From Microbacterium trichothecenolyticum (GTDB lineage Bacteria > Actinomycetota > Actinomycetes > Actinomycetales > Microbacteriaceae), in contig NZ_JYJA01000019.1 in the NCBI RefSeq assembly GCF_000956465.1, positions 1 to 61,790 on the forward strand: a stretch of DNA of 61,790 nucleotides, given 5' to 3'. Below are positions 8,245 through 19,040 of this stretch, one piece after another; position 1 is the first letter of the stretch; each line of letters opens with the position of its first letter. The notes below the pieces were generated by a model. The model was not told the DNA's origin, ran no database searches, and saw only the letters and a list, made by a program, of their open reading frames with translations. The position numbers were made by a program, and so were the translations under genes.

Positions 8245-8318
8245 CGACCCTGACGGGACTTGAACCCGCGACCTCCGCCGTGACAGGGCGGCACGCTAAC
8301 CAACTGCGCTACAGGGCC
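8245..8318 (-). tRNA. tRNA-Asp (GTC)
   Basis: A 74-nt cloverleaf on the minus strand: acceptor GGCCCTG with CAGGGTC (one G-T pair), D-arm GCGCAGTTGGTTAGCGTG, anticodon loop CTGTCAC with GTC, T-arm GCGGGTTCAAGTCCCGT, discriminator G. It is the middle gene of the cluster. Confidence 0.94.
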
Positions 8319-8338
8319 ATGCTTATTGAATTGTGGAG

Positions 8339-8411
8339 TGACCCCAACGGGATTCGAACCCGTGCTACCGCCGTGAAAGGGCGGCGTCCTAGGCCGCTAA
8401 ACGATGGGGCC
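8339..8411 (-). tRNA. tRNA-Glu (TTC)
   Basis: A 73-nt cloverleaf on the minus strand: acceptor GGCCCCA with TGGGGTC, D-arm with TTTAGCGGCCTAGGA, anticodon loop CTTTCAC with TTC, T-arm ACGGGTTCGAATCCCGT, discriminator A. It is first in the cluster. A TATGCT -10 box on the minus strand at 8450-8445 lies about 33 bases upstream. Confidence 0.94.
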
Positions 8412-8569
8412 GGGTGAACCTTTGGGGCTCACTGCCGAGGACCAAGCATACGTAACTCCTCGCGAAAACGCGAATCGAGCGCGCGTCGCCCTTGTACAAC
8501 GGGTCCTGAGGGCGCACACTGACCGGGTGACCGCTTCCCGAGGCGGCAACAGCCGTGCACCCCTGGGGG

Positions 8570-8597
8570 TTGCGCATGTTACTGATGTTGCTAGTGT
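8570..8597 (+). promoter_or_regulatory. Sigma70-like promoter of the M23 peptidase gene
   Basis: TTGCGC at 8570-8575 and TAGTGT at 8592-8597 are separated by 16 bases and lie about 33 bases before the GTG start at 8630. Confidence 0.5.
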
Positions 8598-8629
8598 GAA
8601 ACGAGTTGACGCCGCGAGGGAGGGATCCG

Positions 8630-10039
8630 GTGCAGCCCGAAAACGTCACTGACCAGGCCGTGTCCGACGACACCTCCGTGGACTGCGGGTGCGCGCCGTC
8701 TGCTCGCGAGCAGCGGCGGCTCTGGCCATCGATGAACCGGCGCACCGCGCTCGGGCTCGGAATCCTGGGCGTCGCGGCGATCGGCGCAGTCGGCGGAACG
8801 CTCGGGCCGCTGGTCGCCCCCGCTTTCGCAGCCGACTACCCCTCGTGGGACGACGTCGTCGCGGCGAAGAACAATGAGGCCGCCAAGGCCGCCGAGGTCA
8901 CGAAGATCCAGCAGCTGATCGCCGGGCTCGAGGCTGATGTCGCCGCCAAGCAGCAGGTCGCGCAGCAGCTGGCCGATGAGTTCTACGTCGCGCAGCAGGC
9001 GTACTTCGACGCCGCCTTGCGGGCCGACCAGTTGCAGCAGCAGGCGGACGAGCAGGCCGCGGCTGCGACGGATGCGGCCAACAAAGCAGGCCGCGTGGCT
9101 GCCCAGCTCTACCGCAACGGCGGCGACGACACGTCGATGGAATTGTTCTTCGCGGGCTCTGCCGCCGGCGCCGACGACCTGCTGGCGCGCCTGGGCACGA
9201 TGGACAAGCTCGTCCAGCGAAACCAGGACGTGTACGCCCAGGCCGTCACCGCGCGCGACTCGGCCCAGAGCCTCAGCGATCAGGCCGCCGTCCAGCGCGC
9301 CGAGCGCGACCGGCTGCAGAAGATCGCCGAAGAGAAGATGGTCGCAGCGCAGAAGGCCGCCGACGAGGCGCAGGCCGCCCTCGACGCGCAGAACGCCAAG
9401 CGCGGCGAACTCGAGGCGCAGCTCGCCGCACTCCAGGACGCGACCGCCACGACCGTCGCACAGTACGAAGAAGGCGAGCGTGTCCGCAAGGAGCAGGAAC
9501 GCCTGCGCCGCGAAGAAGAGGCACGTCGCGCCAAAGAGGAAGCCGACCGCCTCGCCCAGCAGAACCAGGGCGGAGGCGGCGGCGGTGGTGGCGGTGGCGG
9601 AGGCGGCGGGGCCGTCGTGGGCTCGGGCTGGGCCCGTCCGTCATCCGGCTGGCGCAGCTCCGGCTACGGCCCGCGCACCGTGCAGTGCGGCAACAGCTAC
9701 TGCTCCAGCGGCTTCCACTACGGTGTCGACCTCGCCGCAGGGTGCGGATCCGCCATCTACGCCGCGTCGGCGGGGCGCGTCGTCTACGCCGGGTGGAACG
9801 GCGGCTACGGCAACTACATCAAGATCGACCACGGCGGCGGCATCGGCTCGGGCTACGGCCACATCCGCACGGGCGGCATCTTCGTCGGTGTCGGGCAGTG
9901 GGTCAGCGCCGGGCAGCTCATCGCGAGCGAGGGCAACACCGGCAACTCGTTCGGCTGCCACGTGCATTTCGAGACGTACGTCAACGGCTCCCCGGTCAAC
10001 CCGATCTACTTCATGGCCGATCGCGGCATCTCGGTCTGA
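8630..10039 (+). CDS. Secreted M23 (LytM-type) peptidase with coiled-coil region
   Basis: A 469-aa cell-wall hydrolase of the M23/NlpD-EnvC type. I chose GTG 8630 because GAGGGAGGGA lies just upstream. Residues 35-67 look like a twin-arginine-type signal (MNRRTALGLGILGV ending AFA). Residues 75-310 are a long Ala/Gln/Glu-rich coiled coil (AAKQQVAQQLADEF, RVRKEQERLRREEEARRA). A poly-Gly linker follows. The C-terminal catalytic domain carries His363 and Asp367 (HYGVD) and His444/His446 (CHVHFE), the zinc ligands and catalytic residues of active LytM enzymes. It should cut peptide cross-bridges in peptidoglycan during growth or division. The coiled coil may bind a partner such as FtsEX. It ends at a strong terminator shared with ppa. 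Confidence 0.88.
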   Translation: MQPENVTDQAVSDDTSVDCGCAPSAREQRRLWPSMNRRTALGLGILGVAAIGAVGGTLGPLVAPAFAADYPSWDDVVAAKNNEAAKAAEVTKIQQLIAGLEADVAAKQQVAQQLADEFYVAQQAYFDAALRADQLQQQADEQAAAATDAANKAGRVAAQLYRNGGDDTSMELFFAGSAAGADDLLARLGTMDKLVQRNQDVYAQAVTARDSAQSLSDQAAVQRAERDRLQKIAEEKMVAAQKAADEAQAALDAQNAKRGELEAQLAALQDATATTVAQYEEGERVRKEQERLRREEEARRAKEEADRLAQQNQGGGGGGGGGGGGGGAVVGSGWARPSSGWRSSGYGPRTVQCGNSYCSSGFHYGVDLAAGCGSAIYAASAGRVVYAGWNGGYGNYIKIDHGGGIGSGYGHIRTGGIFVGVGQWVSAGQLIASEGNTGNSFGCHVHFETYVNGSPVNPIYFMADRGISV

Positions 10040-10061
10040 CCGGCATACACACCTCGAACGA

Positions 10062-10093
10062 CGAAGAGCGGATGCCGAGGCATCCGCTCTTCG
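10062..10093. terminator. Bidirectional terminator between M23 peptidase and ppa
   Basis: A perfect 15-bp stem (10062-10076 with 10079-10093; left arm CGAAGAGCGGATGCC). It lies between two convergent genes. A near-identical hairpin follows clpC at 36279-36310. Confidence 0.75.
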
Positions 10094-10107
10094 CATGAAG
10101 ACAGCCG

Positions 10108-10641
10108 TCAGAGCGTGTTCGGCGCGACGCCCTCACCCTGAGTCGCGGTCTGGCCCTCGTGCTGGGCGAAGCGCGCGAACGCCTCGTCGACCAGGCGCTC
10201 GGCCTCGGCGGCGTCCGCCCACTCGTCGACCTTGACCCACTTGTTGGGCTCGAGGTCCTTGTAGTGCTCGAAGAAGTGCGCGATCTCCTTCTGGAGGAAC
10301 TCCGGGATGTCGGCGACGTCCTGGATGTGCGCCCAGCGCGGGTCCTTGGCGAGCACCGCGACGACCTTGTCGTCGCCACCGGCCTCGTCGCTCATCTTGA
10401 GCACGCCGACGGGGCGGACGCTCGCGAGGATGCCGGGCGCCAGGTCGACGTCGAGGATCACGAGCACGTCGAGCGGGTCGCCGTCCTCGCCGAGGGTGTT
10501 CTCGAAGAACCCGTAGTTGGTCGGGTAGCCCATGGGCGTGTAGAGGATGCGGTCGAGGAAGACGCGGCCGGTGCCGTGGTCGACCTCGTACTTCACGCGG
10601 CTGCCGCGCGGGATCTCGATGACGGCGTCGTACGCGCCCAT
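10108..10641 (-). CDS. ppa: Inorganic pyrophosphatase (family I)
   Basis: A 177-aa soluble enzyme that hydrolyses pyrophosphate to two phosphates and so drives biosynthetic reactions forward. The signature DGDPLDV (residues 53-59) holds the metal-binding aspartates. [14 protein letters not shown] near the N-terminus and YPTNYGF at 39-45 are also typical. The start at 10641 is supported by AAGGAG just upstream on the minus strand; a longer in-frame extension to 10698 has no such site. It ends with a polar tail ([16 protein letters not shown]). It faces the M23 gene across a terminator and is divergent from tilS. Confidence 0.95.
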   Translation of the reverse strand: MGAYDAVIEIPRGSRVKYEVDHGTGRVFLDRILYTPMGYPTNYGFFENTLGEDGDPLDVLVILDVDLAPGILASVRPVGVLKMSDEAGGDDKVVAVLAKDPRWAHIQDVADIPEFLQKEIAHFFEHYKDLEPNKWVKVDEWADAAEAERLVDEAFARFAQHEGQTATQGEGVAPNTL

Positions 10642-10809
10642 AGTGGTGCTCCTTCGAAGACTGTGGATTGCCGCGACCAGCCTAGTTCGGGCGCCCATCG
10701 GGCACTAACTCAGGATCGTCGGCGCGCACAGGCGCGACACGCCGCGGCGAGGCGTGACCGCGAGGCTCCGATCCTGAGAACGGTACGGCGTCCCCGGTAC
10801 GGTGGGCGG

Positions 10810-11805
10810 GTGGAGGAGCGCAGACCCGGACTCGACCCCGCCGTCGCCGAGGTGCGGCTCGCCGTGCGCCGCGCCCTCGCCGGCCTCCGACCCGGTGCGA
10901 CCGTGCTCGTCGCGCTGTCGGGTGGTGCGGACTCCCTCGCGCTCGCCGCCGCGACGGCCTTCGAGGCGCCGAAGCCGGGGCTGCGGGCCGTCGCGCTCAC
11001 CGTCGACCACGGCCTGCAGGACGGATCGACGGATGCTGCCGCCGCCGCAGCCGCGAAGGCCGAGGCGCTCGGGCTCGAGGCCCGCGTGGCGCGCGTCGAG
11101 GTCACGGGAGCAGGCGGTCCCGAGGCGGCGGCGCGCGAGGCGCGCTACCGCGCCCTCGCCGAAGGTGCCAGGGCGATCGGAGCGGCCGCGATCCTCACCG
11201 GCCACACGCTCGACGACCAGGCGGAGACGGTGCTGCTCGGCCTCGCCCGCGGCGCGGGTGCCACCAGCCTGCAGGGCATGGCCGAGGCATCCGTCCTCGA
11301 GGGCATCGCGCTCCTGCGCCCGCTGCTGGGCGTGCGCCGCGTCACGATCCGCGCCGCGTGCGCGGCCGAGGCGCTCGAGCCCTGGGACGATCCCCACAAC
11401 GCCGACCCGCGGTTCGCGCGTGTGCGCGTGCGCGAGACGGTGCTGCCGGTGCTCGAGTCCGAACTCGGCCCGGGGATCGCCGAGGCGCTCGCCCGTACCG
11501 CAGCGCAGCTGCGCGAGGACTCCGAGGCGTTCGACGAGATGATCGACGAGACGATCGAGGACATCGTCGAGCACGCCGAGGCCGGCATCTCGGTGTCGGC
11601 GGCCGCGCTCGCCGCCAACCCGGCGGCGCTTCGGAACCGCATCATCCGGCACGTCGTGGCCAGTGAGTTCCACGAGAGCCTCTCGCGGACGCAGACGCTC
11701 GAGGTGGCGCGCCTCGTGACGGACTGGTCGGGTCAGGGCCCGATCGATCTGCCCGGTTGCCGCGCCCGCCGTCTCGGCGGGCGCGTCGAGTTCACCGCGC
11801 GCTGA
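10810..11805 (+). CDS. tilS: tRNA(Ile)-lysidine synthase
   Basis: A 331-aa PP-loop ATPase that joins lysine to cytidine-34 of tRNA-Ile(CAU), so that it reads AUA. The ATP-binding P-loop SGGADS is at residues 37-42. GHTLDDQAETVLLGLARG and the downstream RPLL and DDPHN motifs are typical of TilS. GTG 10810 is chosen because TACGGT ends exactly six bases before it, an arrangement seen at many genes here and typical of leaderless mRNAs. The long upstream in-frame extension is the shadow of ppa. As in other actinobacteria it precedes hpt and ftsH. Confidence 0.92.
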   Translation: MEERRPGLDPAVAEVRLAVRRALAGLRPGATVLVALSGGADSLALAAATAFEAPKPGLRAVALTVDHGLQDGSTDAAAAAAAKAEALGLEARVARVEVTGAGGPEAAAREARYRALAEGARAIGAAAILTGHTLDDQAETVLLGLARGAGATSLQGMAEASVLEGIALLRPLLGVRRVTIRAACAAEALEPWDDPHNADPRFARVRVRETVLPVLESELGPGIAEALARTAAQLREDSEAFDEMIDETIEDIVEHAEAGISVSAAALAANPAALRNRIIRHVVASEFHESLSRTQTLEVARLVTDWSGQGPIDLPGCRARRLGGRVEFTAR

Positions 11806-11828
11806 TGGTGCCCCTCTAGACTCGTCGC

Positions 11829-12380
<552 letters not shown>

Positions 12381-12389
12381 CGGCACCGC

Positions 12390-13430
12390 TCAGCCCCCGA
12401 GCATCTCCACAAGAGCGGGCGGTGCCGCGTACGTCGCGATGTGGTCGACGATGAGCCGACGGCATCCGTCCAGCTCCACCGTGATCGGAGCCTTCCCCTC
12501 CTCGTCCGCGTCGAGCACGACCAGGGAACCGGGGATGTCGTCGCAGGCCTCCGGCAGCGGCTGAGCGGATGCTGCGGCCCCGAGCACTGCGCGCGTCTCG
12601 GCGGCGTCGAGCTGACGGCTGCCGGTGAACCACGCCGTGCCCTCCGCATCGACGGTGACCCAGGTCGTCGACCCGGGCGCGGGCGTCGCCGAGGGGTTCG
12701 CGGCGTCGTCGGTGGAGTAGGCGCAGAGGCGGAGCGTCTCGACCTCGCCGGGTGCGGGCGTGCGCGGAGGCGCCCACGGAATGGTCTGGATCCCCGTCGA
12801 CGACGGCGCGGGGGCGGGTGCGTCGAGGGTGCCCTCCCATTCCTCGAGTTCCTCCGGCGCGGCGATCTGCAGCGGCCGGGCCGACCAGGTCGGCGCGCAC
12901 CCGGACTCGAGCGCTGCGCGCGGCTGCGTGAGCGTGCGCTGCTCTTCGTCGGTCTGCACGACGGCGAGCTCGGCCAGCGCGTCGCCGATGAGGTCGAGCT
13001 TCGGCTGGCTGCAGCCGTCGGCCGGATAGCGGACGCGGATGCCTCGGCCTGCAGCATCCGTCAGCCAGATCTGCGGCGCGATGATCGCGATCGCCGCGCA
13101 CGGTCCCGGAGAGCGCGCGTCGTCGGGCTCGGCCTGCGCACGCAGGAGCGCCGTGAGATCGCCTTCGAGCCGCTCACGGAGGATGACGGACCAGATGCCC
13201 TCGTCGTCCTCGACGGTCTGGAAGGGCACGCAGCGGACCGCGGCGACCGGCTCGAAGTGATCGGGCATGGGCCCGGCTCGACCGGGGTCGCCGCCCAAGG
13301 GGTCCGTGCTCGCGCAGGCGATCTCGGCCACGATCTCGGAGGGCGTCAGTGACTGCGGACCGGATGCGCAGCCGACCAGGGCGACGGCCGCCGCAGCGAG
13401 GACGATGAGCGAGGGGCGGATGCGGGGCAC
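12390..13430 (-). CDS. Secreted lipoprotein of unknown function
   Basis: A 346-aa protein starting at GTG 13430 with GAGGAGGA upstream. The signal peptide PRIRPSLIVLAAAAVALVG leads to a lipobox ending in Cys near residue 20 (ALVGC). The mature part is rich in Cys (about seven), Pro and acidic residues, with an Ala/Pro/Thr linker in the middle and no motif I recognise. Predicted to be anchored to the outer face of the membrane. It is convergent with hpt and divergent from ftsH. Mycobacteria also have a lipoprotein gene at this locus (between hpt and ftsH), but I do not claim orthology. Confidence 0.7.
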   Translation of the reverse strand: MPRIRPSLIVLAAAAVALVGCASGPQSLTPSEIVAEIACASTDPLGGDPGRAGPMPDHFEPVAAVRCVPFQTVEDDEGIWSVILRERLEGDLTALLRAQAEPDDARSPGPCAAIAIIAPQIWLTDAAGRGIRVRYPADGCSQPKLDLIGDALAELAVVQTDEEQRTLTQPRAALESGCAPTWSARPLQIAAPEELEEWEGTLDAPAPAPSSTGIQTIPWAPPRTPAPGEVETLRLCAYSTDDAANPSATPAPGSTTWVTVDAEGTAWFTGSRQLDAAETRAVLGAAASAQPLPEACDDIPGSLVVLDADEEGKAPITVELDGCRRLIVDHIATYAAPPALVEMLGG

Positions 13431-13616
13431 GGGGTCCTCCTCGTCGTGGGCTCGTGCGGCGCTTCGCCCCCACGCTATCGGGCGGGCTGTGATTACGCCC
13501 GGGGCGAATGCACAGACGGCGCCTAGGAATCGCGCGATACCCTGATTCAACCGTCGACGGGGGTTTTCCGTCCGCGGCGGCACGTCGACGAAAGGGGTCG
13601 GGCTCGCGCCCGTGCC

Positions 13617-15626
<2,010 letters not shown>

Positions 15627-15635
15627 GCTCGGCCT

Positions 15636-16226
15636 ATGGCCGTCGATCGTGAGCGTGTCGCCGTGCTCGTGCGCGAACTGCTCGAGGCGATCGGCGAAGA
15701 CCCCGAGCGCCCCGGGCTGAAGCAGACGCCTGAGCGCGTCGCCGACGCGTACACCGAGTTCTTCGCGGGGGTGGGGACGGATGCTGCCGCCCCGCTCGCG
15801 CACACCATCTCGGTGTCGCGCGGCCCCGCCCCAGACACGCTGCCGTCGGGCGCGGTGATCCTGCGCGACATCATCTTCCGCTCGGTGTGCGAGCACCACC
15901 TGCTGCCCTTCCGCGGGCACGCGCATCTCGCATACCTCCCCGGCGAGCAGGTCGTCGGACTCGGCGCGCTGCCCAAGGTCGTGGACATCCTGTCGTCGCG
16001 TCCCCAGGTGCAGGAGCGCCTGGGCGAGCAGATCGCCGACGTGATCGCCGGATCCCTCGACGCCCGGGGAGTGCTCGTGGTGCTCGATGCCTCGCACGAG
16101 TGCGTGACGATGCGCGGCGGGCGGCAGCCGGATGCCTCGACCGTGACGATCGCCGCCCGCGGGGAGCTCGCCGAACCGGCCGCGCGCGCCGAGCTGATCG
16201 CGCTGATCGGGGCTGGTCGCGGATGA
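15636..16226 (+). CDS. folE: GTP cyclohydrolase I
   Basis: A 196-aa enzyme that converts GTP to dihydroneopterin triphosphate, the first step of folate synthesis. Zinc ligands are Cys85 and His88 in SVCEHHLLPF and Cys156 in HECVTMRG. QTPERVADAYTEFF and GLGALPKVVDILS are conserved. It begins 9 bases after ftsH, with TAGGCT six bases before the ATG, so it may also have a leaderless start of its own. Its stop overlaps folP by ATGA. Confidence 0.96.
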   Translation: MAVDRERVAVLVRELLEAIGEDPERPGLKQTPERVADAYTEFFAGVGTDAAAPLAHTISVSRGPAPDTLPSGAVILRDIIFRSVCEHHLLPFRGHAHLAYLPGEQVVGLGALPKVVDILSSRPQVQERLGEQIADVIAGSLDARGVLVVLDASHECVTMRGGRQPDASTVTIAARGELAEPAARAELIALIGAGRG

Positions 16227-17050
16227 CGCTCATCATGGGCGTCGTCAATGTGACGCCCGACTCTTTCAGCGACGGCGGGCGGTACGTGGATGCCGAGGCC
16301 GCCGTCGCCCACGGACTGCTGCTGAGGGCGCAGGGCGCCGACATCCTCGACATCGGCGGCGAGTCGACCCGGCCGGGTGCTGAGCGCGTGGCGCCGGACG
16401 TCGAGCAGGAGCGGGTGCTTCCCGTCGTGCGCGCCCTCTCGGATGCAGGGGTCGTCGTCAGCATCGACACCATGAACGCCTCGACCGCCGCCCTGGCCGT
16501 CGAGGCGGGCGCGCGGATCGTGAACGACGTCTCGGGCGGCATGGCCGACCCCGGGATGCTGGCGGCCATCGCCCCGACCGACGCGGACGTGGTGCTCCAG
16601 CACTGGCGCGGCCACTCCGCGGACATGTACGCGCGTGCCGTCTACGACGACGTCGTGGCCGAGGTCACGCGCGAGCTCACCGCCAGGATCGCGGCCGCCG
16701 CGCAGGCCGGCATCGATCCCGCGCGGGTCATCGTCGATCCCGGGATCGGCTTCGGCAAACGCGGGGAGCAGAACTGGCAGACCTTGCGAGGGCTCGACCA
16801 CTTCGTCGCGATGGGCCAGCGGGTGCTGATCGGCACCAGCCGCAAGCGCTTCCTCGCCGACGCGCTCGCCCAAGACCCCGCCGACGCCTCCGAGGCCCGG
16901 CGCGATCTGGCGACCGCGGTGACGAGCGCCCTCGCGGCGCAGGCGGGCGTGTGGGCGGTGCGCGTCCACGATGTCGGCGCCACGCGGGATGCTCTGGTGG
17001 TCGCCGAGCGGTGGGCAGGTGCGGATCGATCAGGCGGCCGGGAGGGCTGA
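16223..17050 (+). CDS. folP: Dihydropteroate synthase
   Basis: A 275-aa TIM-barrel enzyme that joins hydroxymethyl-dihydropterin pyrophosphate to p-aminobenzoate; it is the sulfonamide target. Family motifs are GVVNVTPDSFSDGG at the N-terminus, DIGGESTRPGA, VDPGIGFGK and GTSRKRF. The ATG overlaps the folE stop (ATGA) and the stop shares one base with folB. A longer upstream reading is the folE shadow. Confidence 0.96.
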   Translation: MTLIMGVVNVTPDSFSDGGRYVDAEAAVAHGLLLRAQGADILDIGGESTRPGAERVAPDVEQERVLPVVRALSDAGVVVSIDTMNASTAALAVEAGARIVNDVSGGMADPGMLAAIAPTDADVVLQHWRGHSADMYARAVYDDVVAEVTRELTARIAAAAQAGIDPARVIVDPGIGFGKRGEQNWQTLRGLDHFVAMGQRVLIGTSRKRFLADALAQDPADASEARRDLATAVTSALAAQAGVWAVRVHDVGATRDALVVAERWAGADRSGGREG

Positions 17051-17445
17051 TGGACTTCATCGACGAGATCACGCTCACCGGTGTGCGCGCCTACGGGTAT
17101 CACGGGGTGTTCGAGGACGAGCGCCGCGAGGGCCAGGAGTTCGTCGTCGACGTGACCCTGTACCTCAGCACTGCGGAGGCGGCCGAGACGGACGACGTCA
17201 CCGACACCGTGCACTACGGCGAGGTCGCCGAGCGCATCGTCGAGCTGGTCGGCGGGGAGCCGTTGAACCTCATCGAGGGCGTCGCGGCGCGCATCGCCGA
17301 CGACCTCCTCTCCTACGACCTCGTGCGGATGGTCTCGGTCACGGTGCACAAGCCTCAGGCCCCGATCACCGTCGCGTTCTCCGATGTGGCGGTCACCATC
17401 CGACGCGGCCGCCCCGTCGAGCCGGCGTGGACGGTGGGCTCGTGA
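17050..17445 (+). CDS. folB: Dihydroneopterin aldolase
   Basis: A 131-aa enzyme that cleaves dihydroneopterin to hydroxymethyl-dihydropterin and glycolaldehyde. LTGVRAYGYHGVFEDER carries the substrate-binding Glu, and VSVTVHKPQAP carries the catalytic Lys. The ATG shares its first base with the folP stop (TGATG), which indicates coupled translation. Size is normal for the family. Confidence 0.95.
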   Translation: MDFIDEITLTGVRAYGYHGVFEDERREGQEFVVDVTLYLSTAEAAETDDVTDTVHYGEVAERIVELVGGEPLNLIEGVAARIADDLLSYDLVRMVSVTVHKPQAPITVAFSDVAVTIRRGRPVEPAWTVGS

Positions 17446-17999
17446 ACCGCCGACTCGCCCAGGGCTTCGACGGCGACTCCGACCGCCATCCGCGGGAGGC
17501 GGTCGAAGCCGTCGTGGCGCTCGGCGCCAACCTCGGCGACCGTGCCGAGACGATGACCGCGGCCATCAAGGACCTCGCCCGCGTGCCGCTGGTCGACGCG
17601 GTCCGCGTGTCGGAGCCGATCGAGTCGGTCGCGCTGAAGCCGGAAGGACCGGATGCCTCCGCTCCGGCGTACCTGAACGCCGTGGCGATCCTCACCACAC
17701 GCCTGGCGCCCTCGGTGCTGCTCGGCTACCTCCACGCGATCGAGCAGCGCCACGGCCGGGTGCGGTCGGTCGCTCGTTCCGCGCGCGAGGGAGGCTGGGA
17801 GGACCGCACGCTCGACCTCGACCTGATCGCCTACGGTGACGTCGTCAGTGGCGACCCGCGGCTGCTCCTCCCGCACCCACGGGCGGTCGAGCGCGACTTC
17901 GTGCTCGGGCCGTGGCTGACCGTCGATCCCGACGCGGTGCTCCCTGGCGTCGGCCGGGTCGACGAAGCGCTGCGCCGACTGCGGGCGGGGGACCGATGA
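17442..17999 (+). CDS. folK: Hydroxymethyl-dihydropterin pyrophosphokinase
   Basis: A 185-aa kinase that transfers pyrophosphate from ATP to hydroxymethyl-dihydropterin, supplying folP. LGANLGDR near residue 27 and WEDRTLDLDLIAYGD with PHPRAVERDFVL are diagnostic. The GTG start overlaps the folB stop (GTGA). The first 20 residues (NRRLAQGFDGDSDRHP) precede the conserved core and are variable in the family. Confidence 0.95.
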   Translation: MNRRLAQGFDGDSDRHPREAVEAVVALGANLGDRAETMTAAIKDLARVPLVDAVRVSEPIESVALKPEGPDASAPAYLNAVAILTTRLAPSVLLGYLHAIEQRHGRVRSVARSAREGGWEDRTLDLDLIAYGDVVSGDPRLLLPHPRAVERDFVLGPWLTVDPDAVLPGVGRVDEALRRLRAGDR

Positions 18000-18493
18000 A
18001 GCGCACCGGCGCCGGCGTGCTGATCATCGCCGCGGTCCTCGGAGTCGCGGCGGGGTTCCTCGCGGATCAGGTGCTGACCTCGTCGGGGAGCCCCACGTTC
18101 ACGCCTGCGGTGACACTGCCCATCCTCCTCGTGCTGCTCGGCGTGGTGGTGATCGCCCTCGCGATCCCGATCCGCCGCGCCACCCACGGCACCGCCAGCA
18201 GGAAGGTCGACCCGTTCCGCGCCGTGCGCATCGCGATGCTCGCGAAGGCGTCGAGCATCGTGGGCGCCGCGATCGGCGGGCTGGGTGCAGGCCTGTGGAT
18301 CTTCCTTTCGACCCGGCCGGTCACGCCCTCGCTAGGCTCGTTGGGAACGGTCATCGCGACGACCGTGTGCGGCGCCCTGCTGGTCGCCGCGGGTCTGGTC
18401 GCGGAGCACCTGTGCACGATCCGGAAGGACGACGATGACGAACAGCCCGGAGGCGATGACCCCGGACTCGAACCGCGGATCCACGGCCACTGA
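17996..18493 (+). CDS. DUF3180 membrane protein
   Basis: A 165-aa protein with four predicted helices (LIIAAVLGVAAGFLADQVL; TLPILLVLLGVVVIALAI; a third near residue 85; a fourth near 130) and an acidic tail (RKDDDDEQPGGDD). DUF3180 proteins follow folK in many actinobacteria, including mycobacteria, but their role is unknown. The ATG overlaps the folK stop by ATGA. Position rather than sequence motif is the main support for the family name. Confidence 0.8.
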   Translation: MKRTGAGVLIIAAVLGVAAGFLADQVLTSSGSPTFTPAVTLPILLVLLGVVVIALAIPIRRATHGTASRKVDPFRAVRIAMLAKASSIVGAAIGGLGAGLWIFLSTRPVTPSLGSLGTVIATTVCGALLVAAGLVAEHLCTIRKDDDDEQPGGDDPGLEPRIHGH

Positions 18494-19040
18494 CGCGGCG
18501 GCTGCGGCTGTCCCCGACGCCGGCCCGGAGTTCGAGCGGCTCGTCGAGCCGCGGTCCGAGAACCGTCTCTCGCTCGAGGGTGGGGTGTGGCACCAGATCT
18601 CGCCGAAGTACGTGACGGTGCAGCTGATCTCGACGGGGTCGTTCCTGTTGGTCGTCATCGCCGCCACGCTCGTGCTCACGCTGCTGATGCACCAGCTGTG
18701 GGCGTGGATCCCCGGCGGCATCATGACAGTGATCCTCGCGTGGACCCTCGCCATCCTTCCGCGACAGGCGCGGGCGATCGGCTACCAGCTCCGCGACGAC
18801 GACCTCGTCTTCCGTCGCGGCATCCTGTGGCAGCGCTTCGTCGCCGTGCCCTACGGCCGCATGCAGCTCATCGACATCACCCACGGTCCGCTCGACCGCG
18901 GCTTCGGCATCGCGCAGCTCAAGTTCGTGACGGCCGCCGCCGCGACGGGCGTCGTGATCCCGGGGCTGGCGCAATCCACCGCCGAGACCCTCCGCGACCA
19001 CCTCGTCGAAGTCGCCGAGAGCCGCCGCACCGGGCTATGA
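18435..19040 (+). CDS. PH-domain membrane protein (YdbS-like, bPH2)
   Basis: A 201-aa protein with a disordered N-terminus, two helices (SFLLVVIAATLVLTLLMHQL and WIPGGIMTVILAWTLAILP) and a bacterial PH-like domain (YQLRDDDLVFRRGILWQRF, VPYGRMQLIDITHGPLDRGF). The pattern of RxGxxxRxxxxxPxxRxQxxxxxxGPLxRxxG is typical of YdbS. GGAAGGA at 18421-18427 supports the ATG at 18435, which overlaps DUF3180 by 59 bases. It forms a pair with the next, larger YdbT-like gene. In Bacillus such pairs affect membrane stress and bacteriocin tolerance; the function here is unknown. Confidence 0.85.
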   Translation: MTNSPEAMTPDSNRGSTATDAAAAAVPDAGPEFERLVEPRSENRLSLEGGVWHQISPKYVTVQLISTGSFLLVVIAATLVLTLLMHQLWAWIPGGIMTVILAWTLAILPRQARAIGYQLRDDDLVFRRGILWQRFVAVPYGRMQLIDITHGPLDRGFGIAQLKFVTAAAATGVVIPGLAQSTAETLRDHLVEVAESRRTGL